A DNA stretch of 64,000 bases, taken from Abditibacterium sp. (GTDB taxonomy: Bacteria; Armatimonadota; Abditibacteriia; Abditibacteriales; Abditibacteriaceae). The position numbers were made by a program, and so were the translations under genes. The stretch's first letter is position 1; each line of letters starts with the position of its first letter. The notes below the pieces were generated by a model, which was not told the origin of the DNA, searched no databases, and saw only the letters and a list, made by a program, of their open reading frames with translations. The DNA lies in contig JAUJNG010000006.1 in NCBI GenBank assembly GCA_030448265.1, positions 155,165 through 219,164 of the forward strand, in the 5' to 3' direction. Of the stretch, positions 26,918 to 35,207 are shown piece after piece.

Positions 26918-27113
26918 AAGCTATTCGAATTCCGGCAAGAAGCCCAAGAAAAGCACCGATTCCAGCGCCTATGGGGAGTGAAGCCAGATAAATCATGCCC
27001 CATTGACCATCGTGCAAAATTTCAGGATTAGTCAACTTATAAAATAAAGGAGGCAAGATGAAACCTCCAACTATTCCGAGAACAAGGCCAACTAAGCGCC
27101 GAAGAACGCGAAT
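26892..27113 (-). CDS. possible small membrane protein without canonical start
   Basis: An open frame coding two hydrophobic segments (LVGLVLGIVGGFILPPLFY and MIYLASLPIGAGIGAFLGLLAGI), typical of a real membrane protein. The only initiators between the tRNA-Met gene and the first helix are non-canonical (ATT at 27111-27113); the frame otherwise runs back into the tRNA. Its final codons are supplied by the dispersed palindrome. It may be a gene remnant whose start was lost. Confidence 0.3.
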   Translation of the reverse strand: MRVLRRLVGLVLGIVGGFILPPLFYKLTNPEILHDGQWGMIYLASLPIGAGIGAFLGLLAGIRIAWRPRSVSE

Positions 27114-27176
27114 ACCAGATAATGCATAAAAACGAAAAACTCCACCGATTTCTCGGCGGAGTTTCTCTGATTTTCG

Positions 27177-27250
27177 TAGCGGCGGGGAGATTTGAACTCC
27201 CGACAACCGGCTTATGAAGCCGGTGCTCTAACCAACTGAGCTACACCGCC
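27177..27250 (-). tRNA. tRNA-Met(CAT), probably elongator
   Basis: A complete cloverleaf on the - strand: acceptor GGCGGTG / CGCCGCT (two G-U pairs), D loop AGCTCAGTTGGTTAGAGC, anticodon stem CCGGC / GCCGG around TTCATAA (CAT), T arm GGGAG TTCAAAT CTCCC, discriminator A. CCA not encoded. The paired 1-72 position argues against initiator type; a tRNA-Ile2 (modified CAT) is the other possibility. Confidence 0.92.
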
Positions 27251-27252
27251 AG

Positions 27253-27326
27253 AGAAAAGGCTAAAGGATGAAGGCTAAAGGCTAAAAACCAGAATTTAGC
27301 CTTTAGACTTCATCCTTTAGCCTTCT
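27253..27326. repeat. palindrome of GGCTAAAGGATGAAG type
   Basis: AGAAAAGGCTAAAGGATGAAGG.. faces ..CTTCATCCTTTAGCCTTCT; the inner part also repeats GGCTAAA directly. It lies between tRNA-Met and the small basic gene. Confidence 0.8.
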
Positions 27327-27329
27327 CGT

Positions 27330-27509
27330 TCAGTCGTCCTGCGAGCGGCGGCGCTTTTGCTTGCGCTTTTTGAGTTTGCGCTGTTTGCGCTCTTCGATTT
27401 TGCGGCGGCGCTCGGAGTGTTCGTGGCGAATCGCGTCGCCCAGTTGCTGATCCAGTTGCTGGAGCGGCGCGGCGTCGTAGGATTGGAGTCGGACAAGATC
27501 AACTGGCAT
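27330..27509 (-). CDS. small basic protein (59 aa), strongly promoted
   Basis: 59 residues: a short N-terminal part (MPVDLVRLQSYDAAPLQQL) and a C-terminal half almost entirely Arg, Lys, Gln and Glu (RRRKIEERKQRKLKKRKQKR). Supported by GAGG about 9 bases before the ATG and by a consensus promoter 58 bases further upstream. Size, N-terminal MPV and the basic tail recall ribosomal protein bS21, but conserved bS21 positions are not clear enough to name it. It is divergent from mdh. Confidence 0.75.
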   Translation of the reverse strand: MPVDLVRLQSYDAAPLQQLDQQLGDAIRHEHSERRRKIEERKQRKLKKRKQKRRRSQDD

Positions 27510-27566
27510 GAAAATATTACCTCGGAACCGTTTCGGGCCTGATATGTGCTGGATTCGGCCCGTCAA

Positions 27567-27595
27567 ATTATAGCGACGCCCCATCGCTCTGTCAA
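27567..27595 (-). promoter_or_regulatory. perfect-consensus sigma70 promoter
   Basis: On the - strand TTGACA, exactly 17 bases, TATAAT. It drives the small basic gene and, by read-through, possibly tRNA-Met. It lies within the mdh upstream region. Confidence 0.88.
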
Positions 27596-27614
27596 CGAAA
27601 CCCTTCGAAAAACC

Positions 27615-28598
27615 ATGAATTCCCCACAACACGTCGCCATCACCGGCGCCGCCGGTCAAATCGGCTATGCCCTGGCTTTTCGCATCGCGTCGGGCGCGAT
27701 GTTCGGGCCGCAAACGCCCGTCGTTTTGCATCTCATCGAAATCCCGCTCGCGCTTCCGTCGCTTGAAGGCGTGGTGATGGAACTCGACGACTGCGCCTTT
27801 CCGCTTCTGCACGGCGTCGTTCCCACCGCCGATGGGGATGAAGGTTTTCGCGGCGTCAACTGGGCGCTTCTGGTAGGTAGCGTGCCGCGCAAAGAGGGCA
27901 TGGAGCGCAAGGATCTGCTGGGCATCAACGGCCAAATTTTCACCGGACAGGGCCAGGCCATTCAAAAGAATGGCGCCTCGGATGTGCGGATTTTAGTCGT
28001 CGGTAATCCCTGCAACACCAACTGCCTGATCGCGATGAACAACGCGCCCGACATTCCGCGCAATCGCTGGTTCGCCATGACGCGCCTCGATGAAAACCGC
28101 GCCAAAACCCAGTTGGCCAAAAAAGCGGGCGTTTTGGCCCGCGAAGTGGATCGCACCGTGATTTGGGGCAACCACTCGGCGACGCAGTTCCCCGATTTCA
28201 CCAACGCGCGCATTCAGGGGAAACCCGCGACGCAGATGATCCAAGACCGCGCTTATCTCGAAAACGAGTTCATCCCGACGGTGCAGCAGCGCGGCGCGGC
28301 GGTTATCAAGGCGCGCGGCGCCTCGTCTGCCGGAAGCGCGGCCAATGCCATTATCGATTCGGTGGTTTCCCTCACCACGCCCACACCGCGCGATGACTGG
28401 CACAGCGTCGCGCTTTGCTCCGATGGCTCCTACGGCGTGCCCCAAGGGCTAATTTGCTCGTTTCCCACGCGCTGCGACGGTTCGAGTGTCGCAATCGTGC
28501 AAAACGTGCCGCTCGACGACTTCGCGCAGACAAAGGTAGCGCTTTCGGTGGACGAACTGCAAGCCGAAAAAGCCCTCACGGCGCATTTGCTGCCGTAG
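27615..28598 (+). CDS. mdh: malate dehydrogenase
   Basis: Interconverts malate and oxaloacetate with NAD(H). 327 residues, of the 'type 2' dimeric MDH group. Seen: the NAD-binding start [18 protein letters not shown], the substrate loop region [31 protein letters not shown], and the catalytic His in [13 protein letters not shown]. The ATG at 27615 begins directly before the Rossmann strand; the frame upstream is open for 23 codons but not conserved in character. A strong terminator follows. Confidence 0.96.
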   Translation: MNSPQHVAITGAAGQIGYALAFRIASGAMFGPQTPVVLHLIEIPLALPSLEGVVMELDDCAFPLLHGVVPTADGDEGFRGVNWALLVGSVPRKEGMERKDLLGINGQIFTGQGQAIQKNGASDVRILVVGNPCNTNCLIAMNNAPDIPRNRWFAMTRLDENRAKTQLAKKAGVLAREVDRTVIWGNHSATQFPDFTNARIQGKPATQMIQDRAYLENEFIPTVQQRGAAVIKARGASSAGSAANAIIDSVVSLTTPTPRDDWHSVALCSDGSYGVPQGLICSFPTRCDGSSVAIVQNVPLDDFAQTKVALSVDELQAEKALTAHLLP

Positions 28599-28610
28599 CG
28601 AAATGCGAAC

Positions 28611-28645
28611 AAAAAAGCCCGACGCACATTGCGCGTCGGGCTTTT
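28611..28645. terminator. bidirectional terminator mdh / lipoprotein
   Basis: AAAAAAGCCCGACGC pairs with GCGTCGGGCTTTTT. T runs on both strands serve mdh (+) and the small lipoprotein gene (-). Confidence 0.88.
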
Positions 28646-28660
28646 TGGATTCGTCAATAA

Positions 28661-28819
28661 TTACTCGTCACCTGCATCGGCGCCTTTAGCGGCGGCGTTG
28701 TTAGTCGCGTTGCCAGCATCTTCTTCTTCATCTGCGCCTCCGCAACCAACAAGGACGGCGCTGGAAAGAATTGCACCAACAACAGCGAACAGGGTTAAAC
28801 GTTGCATCCAGTTTTTCAT
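28661..28819 (-). CDS. small lipoprotein (52 aa)
   Basis: 52 residues. Starts MKNWMQRLTLFAVVGAILS, then a lipobox LVGC with the acylated Cys about residue 26, and an acidic tail (GGADEEEDAGNATNN...GDE). AAGGAGG lies 6 bases before the ATG. It would be exported and lipid-anchored. It follows the outer-membrane protein gene on the same strand. No family recognised; the length resembles entericidin-like peptides, but similarity beyond that is not evident. Confidence 0.8.
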   Translation of the reverse strand: MKNWMQRLTLFAVVGAILSSAVLVGCGGADEEEDAGNATNNAAAKGADAGDE

Positions 28820-28902
28820 AGGAACCTCCTTTCCCCTGAAACGGGGCGATTTAAATTTCGACCGTCAGCTTAGCAAAAAACGCACCGCTTGAGGTTGAAA
28901 AA

Positions 28903-31572
28903 TTAGAAAGACCGACCAATTTCTAACGAGTAGTGCCGGTCTCTGCGGCTCGGCTCGCCGAAAACGAAATTGGGCTGGTCGGTTCTGACTTGCTGCGCGC
29001 GCGCCGTAATGGTGAACGAACGCGACAGATGGTAGCTCGCGGCGAAGCGGGCAACCAACTGGCGCGAGAAGCCGCGCCCCGTCGCCTGTCCCGTATTTTG
29101 ATCCCCCGAGTTGATGTCGGAAAACTCGATGCCGCCAAAAAGCCGCAGGTTTTTGAGCGGTGAATAATAGCCTTCGAAGCGCAGTGTTTCCGCGCCTCCG
29201 GCGGTGGTTGGAGCCATGGGCGCGATGGGGTGGCCGAGCGGCGCGCCGTCATATTGGTAGTAGTAGTCCGGCGTGTCCGACGGCCCGCCAGGAAAGGGCA
29301 GATAGGTGAAGGAGTTGAAGGTGGCGAATTCCGCCGTGAATCCAGCCTTGGCGGGATTTCGGGGGTTGAAAAAGCGGCCCCCGACGAGCAGTCCGGTGCG
29401 ATTGGGGATGGCCGGAATCGAGCGCAGCGAAATGTCGTCGATGAGGATTTCGCCGTAAACGCGCGCGCCCCTGCCGACTGCGGCCTCGACGAAGCCGCTC
29501 AGCAGGCTGTTGGCGCGCGATTGGGAATCGCGCTCGTCGTCGGGTTTGGAAAGAAAAAGCGGCAGCGGCGTAAACCCAATCAGGAAGTATCTCGGATTGA
29601 AGGCTTCGAGAGCGAAAATGGTGGCCGCCGTGCCGACGCGCACATTGTTGCCGATTTTCACGCTGATGGTCTGGCCATAAAACGAACGCTGTTCGCCCGC
29701 CGGCCCGCGCCCGAGCGGCGCATAGATGCCTTCCAAACGGTAGGAACCACGCTCGAACCTCGTGCTGAGCGAATTGAGGCCGCCTGGAACGTCGCTCAGG
29801 ATGGTGGTGCCGAATTGCCCGACGCCCCACCAGAACTCCTTGCGCCCCACATTAATGGTCAGGCCGCGCAGCAGTTTGTCAGCGTTGTAGGAAACGAAGG
29901 CTTTGCGAAGCTCGAAATTAGAAACATCTGAGTTGAAAGCCCCTGTGTTAGTGGTGTTGGTGCCGCGCCGGATGTCGGTGCCGGAGTCGAACGAACCGTA
30001 AAAATTGAGGTTGGAACCGAACTGCCCGAAAACGTTGGTGCGCGTGTCGAAGCCGCTCTGGACGCGGCGTTGACCGTAGCTTTCGGAGAAGGGATCGCGG
30101 CTGTCAGCGCCCGTCGCGCCACCGGCGAGAGTCGCGCGCGAAAAACCGGAAACGCCGAAGGCATTCCCGCCCCCGCGCAGCGCGTCAAGGCTGGCGGGCG
30201 TTTCGCCGAGTTGAATCAGGTCGCGGCGAAAATCCTGGCTTAAAATCGCCAGCGCGGCGCGACTGCGGCCCTCGCGCTCGCCCGTCGAGTTGGCCAGCGC
30301 CTCGCGCACGAAGCCCGCGATCTGAGCGCGCGAAAACAGAATATCTTCCGAGGTATTGTGACGCCGCGCGCCCTCATCCTGGAAAACCGAAGGCGGCTGC
30401 GATTTAATCAGACCGCTCGCCGCGAGCGCCGCCAGCAGTTCGTAAGCGCGTTCGGCGCGCGGAACCGCGAAATTGGCGGCGCCGGTTTCGTATTTGACCG
30501 GCGTCGAAACCGGAGCATTGGGGGTCGCCGCCTGCTGAATGGCAGGGCCGCCCACTCTCGACGAAGCGCCCAAAATGCCGACCGCATCACCCGCCGCGAT
30601 GGGCGACAGCGATTCGTCGCGCCACAAGACGATGCCCGACGCCGAATTTTCGTTCACGACCTGCAAACGCAGCAAACCGATGATGGCGCCGTCGCGCAAA
30701 ATCGGCAAATTGCGCGACGGCGCGATACCCTGTGCGCTACCCGCCGAAATGATGACGTTTTGGCCTTCGATGGCGGTGATGGTCGCCGTCGCGCCCGAAA
30801 GCGAGGCGACCGGAGCCGGTGCGACGCGAATGCCATTGGCATCGACTGGCGAAGTAGGCGGCGCATCGGGAATCGCGGCGGGCGTCGTGGGCGGCAGAGG
30901 CAGCGCTTCGACGATCACAAAACGCGCTGTGCTGCCAACGGTGGGCACGAATCCCTCTTGTAAAACGGAAAGCGTCGCGAGGGAATCGTTGGGGCGCACT
31001 TCGGTGATTTGCAGGCGCGCTCTGATGTCGCCGTTGAGCGGCAGGGCGTAAACCGCGCCCACCACGGCGCCATCGGCGGCGCCGATGCTTAAAGTCGCCG
31101 TTGTCCCCATAACGCTGGTCACGACAGCCTGTCGCGGAATCGCCAGAGTTCCCGTTGTCACAGGGGCGGGGTTGGGTGTCGTTGTGGTGGCGGGAGGGGC
31201 GGGAGGCGCTTCGGGCGCAGGGGCGGGCGCGGCGAGCGGTTCTTCGCCCGTAAATGTCGCCGTGTCGCCGACGGTGACGGTGAATCCGGCATCGGAGGCG
31301 ACGACATTCGCGGTGCTTTCGGTCGCAGTTACGGCGTTAATTTGGATTCTGGCGCCGGCGTTGCCCCGCGCCACCCGAAAGGTCTGGCCGATTTTGGCGC
31401 CGTCGTCGGTGCCGACTGCGAGCGTCAAAACTTCGCCGCGCACGGCGGTGACGAGCGCGGTTCTGGGCGCCGGTTTGGCCAACTGCGCCTCCACGCGCGG
31501 GACGGAAACGGTGGCGGGGCCAAGCCACAATAGCGAGACCAGAAAAGTTCGAGGGGAAGGTCGAAAACGCAT
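28903..31572 (-). CDS. outer-membrane beta-barrel protein with three N-terminal repeat domains
   Basis: 889 residues. A signal peptide is followed by three repeats of about 85-100 residues, each with '.VT.V.G...TLS.G..DGA..G......R' (ALVTAVRGEVLTLAVGTDDGAKIG; AVVTSVMGTTATLSIGAADGAVVG; ATITAIEGQNVIISAGSAQGIAP), joined by Pro/Ala linkers; these resemble FlgT C-terminal-like modules. The C-terminal ~450 residues are a beta-barrel of Wzi/capsule-assembly type, with alternating aromatic strands and a final ...LEIGRSF ending in Phe, the usual BAM signal. It marks the cell as diderm. The ATG at 31570-31572 precedes the signal peptide. Confidence 0.85.
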   Translation of the reverse strand: MRFRPSPRTFLVSLLWLGPATVSVPRVEAQLAKPAPRTALVTAVRGEVLTLAVGTDDGAKIGQTFRVARGNAGARIQINAVTATESTANVVASDAGFTVTVGDTATFTGEEPLAAPAPAPEAPPAPPATTTTPNPAPVTTGTLAIPRQAVVTSVMGTTATLSIGAADGAVVGAVYALPLNGDIRARLQITEVRPNDSLATLSVLQEGFVPTVGSTARFVIVEALPLPPTTPAAIPDAPPTSPVDANGIRVAPAPVASLSGATATITAIEGQNVIISAGSAQGIAPSRNLPILRDGAIIGLLRLQVVNENSASGIVLWRDESLSPIAAGDAVGILGASSRVGGPAIQQAATPNAPVSTPVKYETGAANFAVPRAERAYELLAALAASGLIKSQPPSVFQDEGARRHNTSEDILFSRAQIAGFVREALANSTGEREGRSRAALAILSQDFRRDLIQLGETPASLDALRGGGNAFGVSGFSRATLAGGATGADSRDPFSESYGQRRVQSGFDTRTNVFGQFGSNLNFYGSFDSGTDIRRGTNTTNTGAFNSDVSNFELRKAFVSYNADKLLRGLTINVGRKEFWWGVGQFGTTILSDVPGGLNSLSTRFERGSYRLEGIYAPLGRGPAGEQRSFYGQTISVKIGNNVRVGTAATIFALEAFNPRYFLIGFTPLPLFLSKPDDERDSQSRANSLLSGFVEAAVGRGARVYGEILIDDISLRSIPAIPNRTGLLVGGRFFNPRNPAKAGFTAEFATFNSFTYLPFPGGPSDTPDYYYQYDGAPLGHPIAPMAPTTAGGAETLRFEGYYSPLKNLRLFGGIEFSDINSGDQNTGQATGRGFSRQLVARFAASYHLSRSFTITARAQQVRTDQPNFVFGEPSRRDRHYSLEIGRSF

Positions 31573-31641
31573 AATTTGGAAAAAACCAGGTGTGTCGCGG
31601 GCGGCAAAAATGAAGAGCCTATTCAATATAAGCGGCAAAAC

Positions 31642-31680
31642 AAATTGCCGCAAGAAAACCAAGTTTCCTGCGGCAATTTA
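31642..31680 (-). terminator. hairpin after radical SAM gene
   Basis: AAATTGCCGCA pairs with TGCGGCAATTT around 16 bases. The same GCGGCAATTT/AAATTGCCGC stem occurs at 59701-59734, so it may be a small repeat rather than a simple terminator. Confidence 0.5.
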
Positions 31681-31702
31681 AGTTGCGCGTAAATGAAGTA
31701 AA

Positions 31703-32899
31703 TCAATCGTAACGATAATAAACGCAGCAGCGCGAACACAGCGAATACGGCCCGTGCTGCGCCAGTCTCATGCGGTGGGCGCGGAATTTTTCGCCATTCC
31801 AGATATCCATGAAGGCGCTGTCGCGGATGTTGCCCACGACATGGTCGAAACAGGGCGAAACGTCGCCGTTGGGAAATATCGCGGTCTGGAGCCAGGCGCA
31901 GCCAGGCGTGCGCTTGCGAACCGCCTGTTCGGGCTTGTTGTAATAGATGTCGAGTTCTTCCTTGGAAAGCCCAGGATAAAAGGTGACCGGAAGTTTGGCG
32001 GTCTTCTCGACGTGCTTCATGATGTCCCACAGCTCGTCCACATTCACGCCCTCAGTTTGCGTGGTGCCGATGTCTTCTTCCGTGACGGGAAAACATTCGC
32101 CCCATTGGTTGTTGTGCGAGTCGAGCATCGAGGGCGTCATAAACCAGAAATGCTGGAAATTGAGCACGTTGGCGCCCAGTTTCTCGGCGACTTCGGCCAT
32201 CTGCGGCATTCCCTTGTAGTTGCGCCCCGAAATCACCGAATTGATAACCACAAGCGGCGACGACGATTTTTTGCGCTTTTTGATTTCCATCAACTTGGCG
32301 AGGCCGGCCTGCGCTTTGTCGAAGGTGCCGTTGACGGCCCGCATTTCGTCGTGGGTGTCTTTGGGGCCGTCGATGGAAATTTGAATGATTTTGGGCGGCG
32401 CCTCCATCAAAAGTTCGGCTTTGCGCTCCAAAAGCGTGGCGTTGGTCACCATTGTGGCGTAAAGGCCGTGATGCGCGATGCGCTCCAACAGCTCGCCGAT
32501 TTTGGGATAAAGCAGCGGCTCGCCGCCAGTAATCGAGATATATGGCTTGTGCGGCGCGACTTCATCGATCAAATCGAGCCACTCGTCTTGGAGAAAATAA
32601 TCGGCTTTGCCAAAAACCTGGCCGTTGACGACGTAGCGACAAAACCCACAGCGCAGGTTGCAGCGAAAAGTCGGCTTGATGGTGATGAAGCGCGGAAACT
32701 GCGATTTGCCGTCGGAGCGCCCCCACACGTTTTGCTCGAAGGGCAAAGCGAGGTTGCGCACGCGATTCTTGAGATACCAGGGCAAAAATGCCGAGAGATG
32801 ACCGCTCGCGGCGTCCATGCCTTCGCGCTCCAGAAAATGCCCGACTTTGCCGACGCCATGGCTGACTTCTTCCATCCAGTGAATAACGGATTGACCCAT
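31703..32899 (-). CDS. radical SAM / SPASM-domain protein
   Basis: 398 residues. The radical SAM cluster motif CxxxCxxC is at C80, C84 and C87 (RCNLRCGFC), followed by the SAM-binding ITGGEPLLYP and SIDGPKDTHD. The C-terminal SPASM region has GCAWL...NGDVSPCFDHVVGN and a final LCSRCCVYYRY, enough Cys for one auxiliary Fe-S cluster. An N-terminal segment of ~70 residues precedes the barrel. SPASM proteins modify peptides, tRNA or lipids; none of the neighbours (zinc ribbon, thiamine genes) identifies the substrate. No precursor peptide gene was seen next to it. Confidence 0.88.
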   Translation of the reverse strand: MGQSVIHWMEEVSHGVGKVGHFLEREGMDAASGHLSAFLPWYLKNRVRNLALPFEQNVWGRSDGKSQFPRFITIKPTFRCNLRCGFCRYVVNGQVFGKADYFLQDEWLDLIDEVAPHKPYISITGGEPLLYPKIGELLERIAHHGLYATMVTNATLLERKAELLMEAPPKIIQISIDGPKDTHDEMRAVNGTFDKAQAGLAKLMEIKKRKKSSSPLVVINSVISGRNYKGMPQMAEVAEKLGANVLNFQHFWFMTPSMLDSHNNQWGECFPVTEEDIGTTQTEGVNVDELWDIMKHVEKTAKLPVTFYPGLSKEELDIYYNKPEQAVRKRTPGCAWLQTAIFPNGDVSPCFDHVVGNIRDSAFMDIWNGEKFRAHRMRLAQHGPYSLCSRCCVYYRYD

Positions 32900-32914
32900 A
32901 ATAAACGCCCCAAT

Positions 32915-33253
32915 TTAAACAGTTTTGGCCTCTGATTTCGCGGCGGGCGCGTCCTGCGATGGGGTTTCCGCAGGTTTGGCGTCCGCTTTAGTTTCAGAGC
33001 CGTTTTCGGAAGCGCCCGATTCGCTGGAAAGCGCTTCTGTTTCTTTTTCCTTGGAATTCGATTTGGCGGCGGACTGCTCCGAGCGCAAATCGGTCACGTA
33101 AAAGCCGCTGCCTTTGAAAATGACGCGCGGCGGTTGAAACACTTTTTTGGTGGCCGCGCCGCAAGTCGGGCAGGGCGGCGCCTCAGCGCCCACTTCCTGC
33201 CAGATCTCGAAGCGAGAGCCGTCCTGTGTGCATTTATATTCGTAATTCGGCAC
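32915..33253 (-). CDS. FmdB-type zinc-ribbon protein with disordered tail
   Basis: 112 residues. The N-terminal 50 residues match the FmdB regulatory family: PNYEYKC, PCPTCGAATKKVFQPP and the conserved FKGSGFYVTD. Cys8, Cys28 and Cys31 are visible zinc ligands. The remaining half is Ser/Glu/Ala/Lys-rich and probably disordered. Role unknown; such ribbons are often near methylamine or formamide genes but here not. Start is GTG at 33251-33253. 15 bases before the radical SAM gene, same strand, so probably co-transcribed. Confidence 0.88.
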   Translation of the reverse strand: MPNYEYKCTQDGSRFEIWQEVGAEAPPCPTCGAATKKVFQPPRVIFKGSGFYVTDLRSEQSAAKSNSKEKETEALSSESGASENGSETKADAKPAETPSQDAPAAKSEAKTV

Positions 33254-33381
33254 GAAACAATGTCCTCAAAATCTTAAAAGCAGAATTAGCACCCAAAGCG
33301 CTTTTTCCGTTTCCCAATTATATCCGACGACGCCTCTGGCCGCGTCCCAAAAACGAACATAACTCCATCGCCATCCCCTTG

Positions 33382-34038
33382 TCAATGCGCCCCAAATAGA
33401 GGCCCGATGCCGTGTCGAGGTTCCTCGCGTTCTCCCAGCGCCGCTCGCAGTTCGCGCACGGCGGCGGCGATGTTGGGCGCGTTCCACACACCCGAAATCA
33501 CCGCGACGCCCGCCGCTCCCGCTTTCAGACACGCCGCCGCGTTGCTCGCGTCGATGCCTCCGACGGCGAAAACCGGAATCGAAACGCCTTGCGCCACTTT
33601 CTGGAGCATTTCCAGACCTTGCGGCGCGGTTTCGGGATGGCTCGAAGTTGGAAAAACCGGCCCGAAAAGCAGGTAGTCGGCGCCTTCGAGATGGGCGCGC
33701 CGCGCGCTGTCGAGCGAATGAACCGAAACGCCGCAGGGGGTATGAAAACCCAGCGTCAAACGCGCGGCGGAAACGGGAAGTTCAATTTCGGGCAGGTGCA
33801 GACCATCGGCGTGCGCGGCGCGCGCCAGATCGGCGCGGCCATTGAGAAAGGTTTTGGCGCCGAATTTCTCGGCGATGCGCTGGGTGCGTGCGAAAATATC
33901 AAGGATTTCGCGCGGCGCGGCAGTTTTTTCGCGCACGCAAAACCATTTCGCGCCGCCCAGACACGCTGCCAACAGCGCCGAATCGGCGTCGGGCTTCATG
34001 CGCGCGGCATCGGTGATGAGAAGAAGTTTGGGGAACAT
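33382..34038 (-). CDS. thiE: thiamine phosphate synthase
   Basis: Couples the pyrimidine (HMP-PP) and thiazole phosphates into thiamine phosphate. 218 residues, TIM-barrel of the ThiE/TenI family: LLLITDAARM, WFCVREKTAAPREIL, FLNGRADLARAAHADGLHLPE, SVHSLDSARRAHLEGADYLLFGPVFPTSSHP and the C-terminal FAVGGIDASNAAACLKAGAAGVAVISGVW. The presence of the pyrophosphate-binding and K/R residues suggests ThiE rather than TenI, but these are hard to separate by eye. The other thi genes lie 1.2 kb away on the same strand beyond a + strand transporter. Confidence 0.88.
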   Translation of the reverse strand: MFPKLLLITDAARMKPDADSALLAACLGGAKWFCVREKTAAPREILDIFARTQRIAEKFGAKTFLNGRADLARAAHADGLHLPEIELPVSAARLTLGFHTPCGVSVHSLDSARRAHLEGADYLLFGPVFPTSSHPETAPQGLEMLQKVAQGVSIPVFAVGGIDASNAAACLKAGAAGVAVISGVWNAPNIAAAVRELRAALGEREEPRHGIGPLFGAH

Positions 34039-34040
34039 TT

Positions 34041-34111
34041 AGAGGTTAGAGTTTAAAGGTTAGAAGTTAGAGGCAGGCACGCCCTTTTCAAACTTCTAAC
34101 CTCTAACCTCT
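34041..34111. repeat. palindrome of AGAGGTTAGA type
   Basis: AGAGGTTAGA..GTTAGAAGTTAGAGG faces AACTTCTAACCTCTAACCTCT. Between the divergent thiE and AEC transporter genes. Confidence 0.8.
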
Positions 34112-34126
34112 ATAAACTGCGGCGCC

Positions 34127-35149
34127 GTGCCCTTTTCCGACCTTGTTTCGCCGCAATGGAGCGCCGCTTTCGTGGTCGCGGCCATCGCAACTGCCAAAGT
34201 TTTTGCCGTCGGCATGGCCGGATTTTATGTCGTGCGGCGCGGCTGGATCGGCGCCGAGGGGTTGGCGGCGATTTCCGCTCTTGTGGCCAATTTGACACTA
34301 CCGTGTCTCATTTTTTATCGCTTCGCCGCGCAGTTCGACCCTCAAAAATTTCCCCACTGGTGGCACTGGGCGCTGATGGGAACGGCCCTACAAGTCGTGG
34401 CGACAGGGTTGGGAAGCCTCGTCGCGCGGCGTCACAAGAATCCCGAGACCACGCTTCTCATCGGCTACCAGAACGCCGGATTTTTCGTTTTGCCGATGCT
34501 GCAAGCGCTGTTGCCGCCCGAACAGTTTGGCCGCGCCGCGATCATGCTCTTCGTTTTCGTCATCTTTTTCAACGCTTCGCTGTGGCCCGTGGGACACTGG
34601 GTTTTGCATCATCAGCGCCGCATCGACGCCCGTGCCATCCTGTTTTCGCCGCCGACCTTCGTCACTTTCATCGCGCTTGTGGTCTACGGCCCCTTTCACG
34701 ATGTCGCGCACCGTTTCGACGCTTCGGTGCCAGCGCAAATTTTGCTCGGCGGCGGCGCCAACGGCTCGCCTGGCGCGCTGCAACTGGTGGGCGATCTCAC
34801 CGTTCCCCTCGCCACGCTGGTTCTGGGCGGCGCCATCGCCAGAACCGTTGCCGGCGGCGTTTCCAACGTCGTCGGGAAGCGTTTTTCGCTCGAAATCGCT
34901 TTTTGGAAGCTGGTTTTTCTGCCGCTTTGCGGCTTTTTGCTGCTGCGTTTCTGGCCCAACCCGCTTTTCGAGTCCGACCGAGTATTGCGCTTGTTTTTGA
35001 TGCTCGAATTCGCCGCGCCGCCCGCCATCAACATCGCGGTTTTCTGCCAGCAGCACAATTATCCGATGCGCCTCATCCCGACCACGAGTTTGCTGTGCTA
35101 CGCGCTCAGCATCGCGACGGTGCCGTTCTGGGTGGCGCTGATTTTGTGA
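34127..35149 (+). CDS. AEC-family transporter
   Basis: 340-residue membrane protein with about ten hydrophobic segments and the features of the auxin-efflux-carrier (AEC/BART) family: GWIGAEGLAAISALVANLTLPCLIF at the first conserved helix pair, the inverted repeat after the middle loop, and GYQNAGFFVLPML with the conserved asparagine. Substrates are usually organic acids or amino acids. It interrupts the thiamine genes on the opposite strand; a link with thiamine is not implied. The start codon is GTG at 34127. Confidence 0.85.
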   Translation: MPFSDLVSPQWSAAFVVAAIATAKVFAVGMAGFYVVRRGWIGAEGLAAISALVANLTLPCLIFYRFAAQFDPQKFPHWWHWALMGTALQVVATGLGSLVARRHKNPETTLLIGYQNAGFFVLPMLQALLPPEQFGRAAIMLFVFVIFFNASLWPVGHWVLHHQRRIDARAILFSPPTFVTFIALVVYGPFHDVAHRFDASVPAQILLGGGANGSPGALQLVGDLTVPLATLVLGGAIARTVAGGVSNVVGKRFSLEIAFWKLVFLPLCGFLLLRFWPNPLFESDRVLRLFLMLEFAAPPAINIAVFCQQHNYPMRLIPTTSLLCYALSIATVPFWVALIL

Positions 35150-35207
35150 TTTCGATGCAAAGCGTTGACCGGTGCCCTCTGGGCGTGGGAACCGGTCAAA
35201 AACCTAT

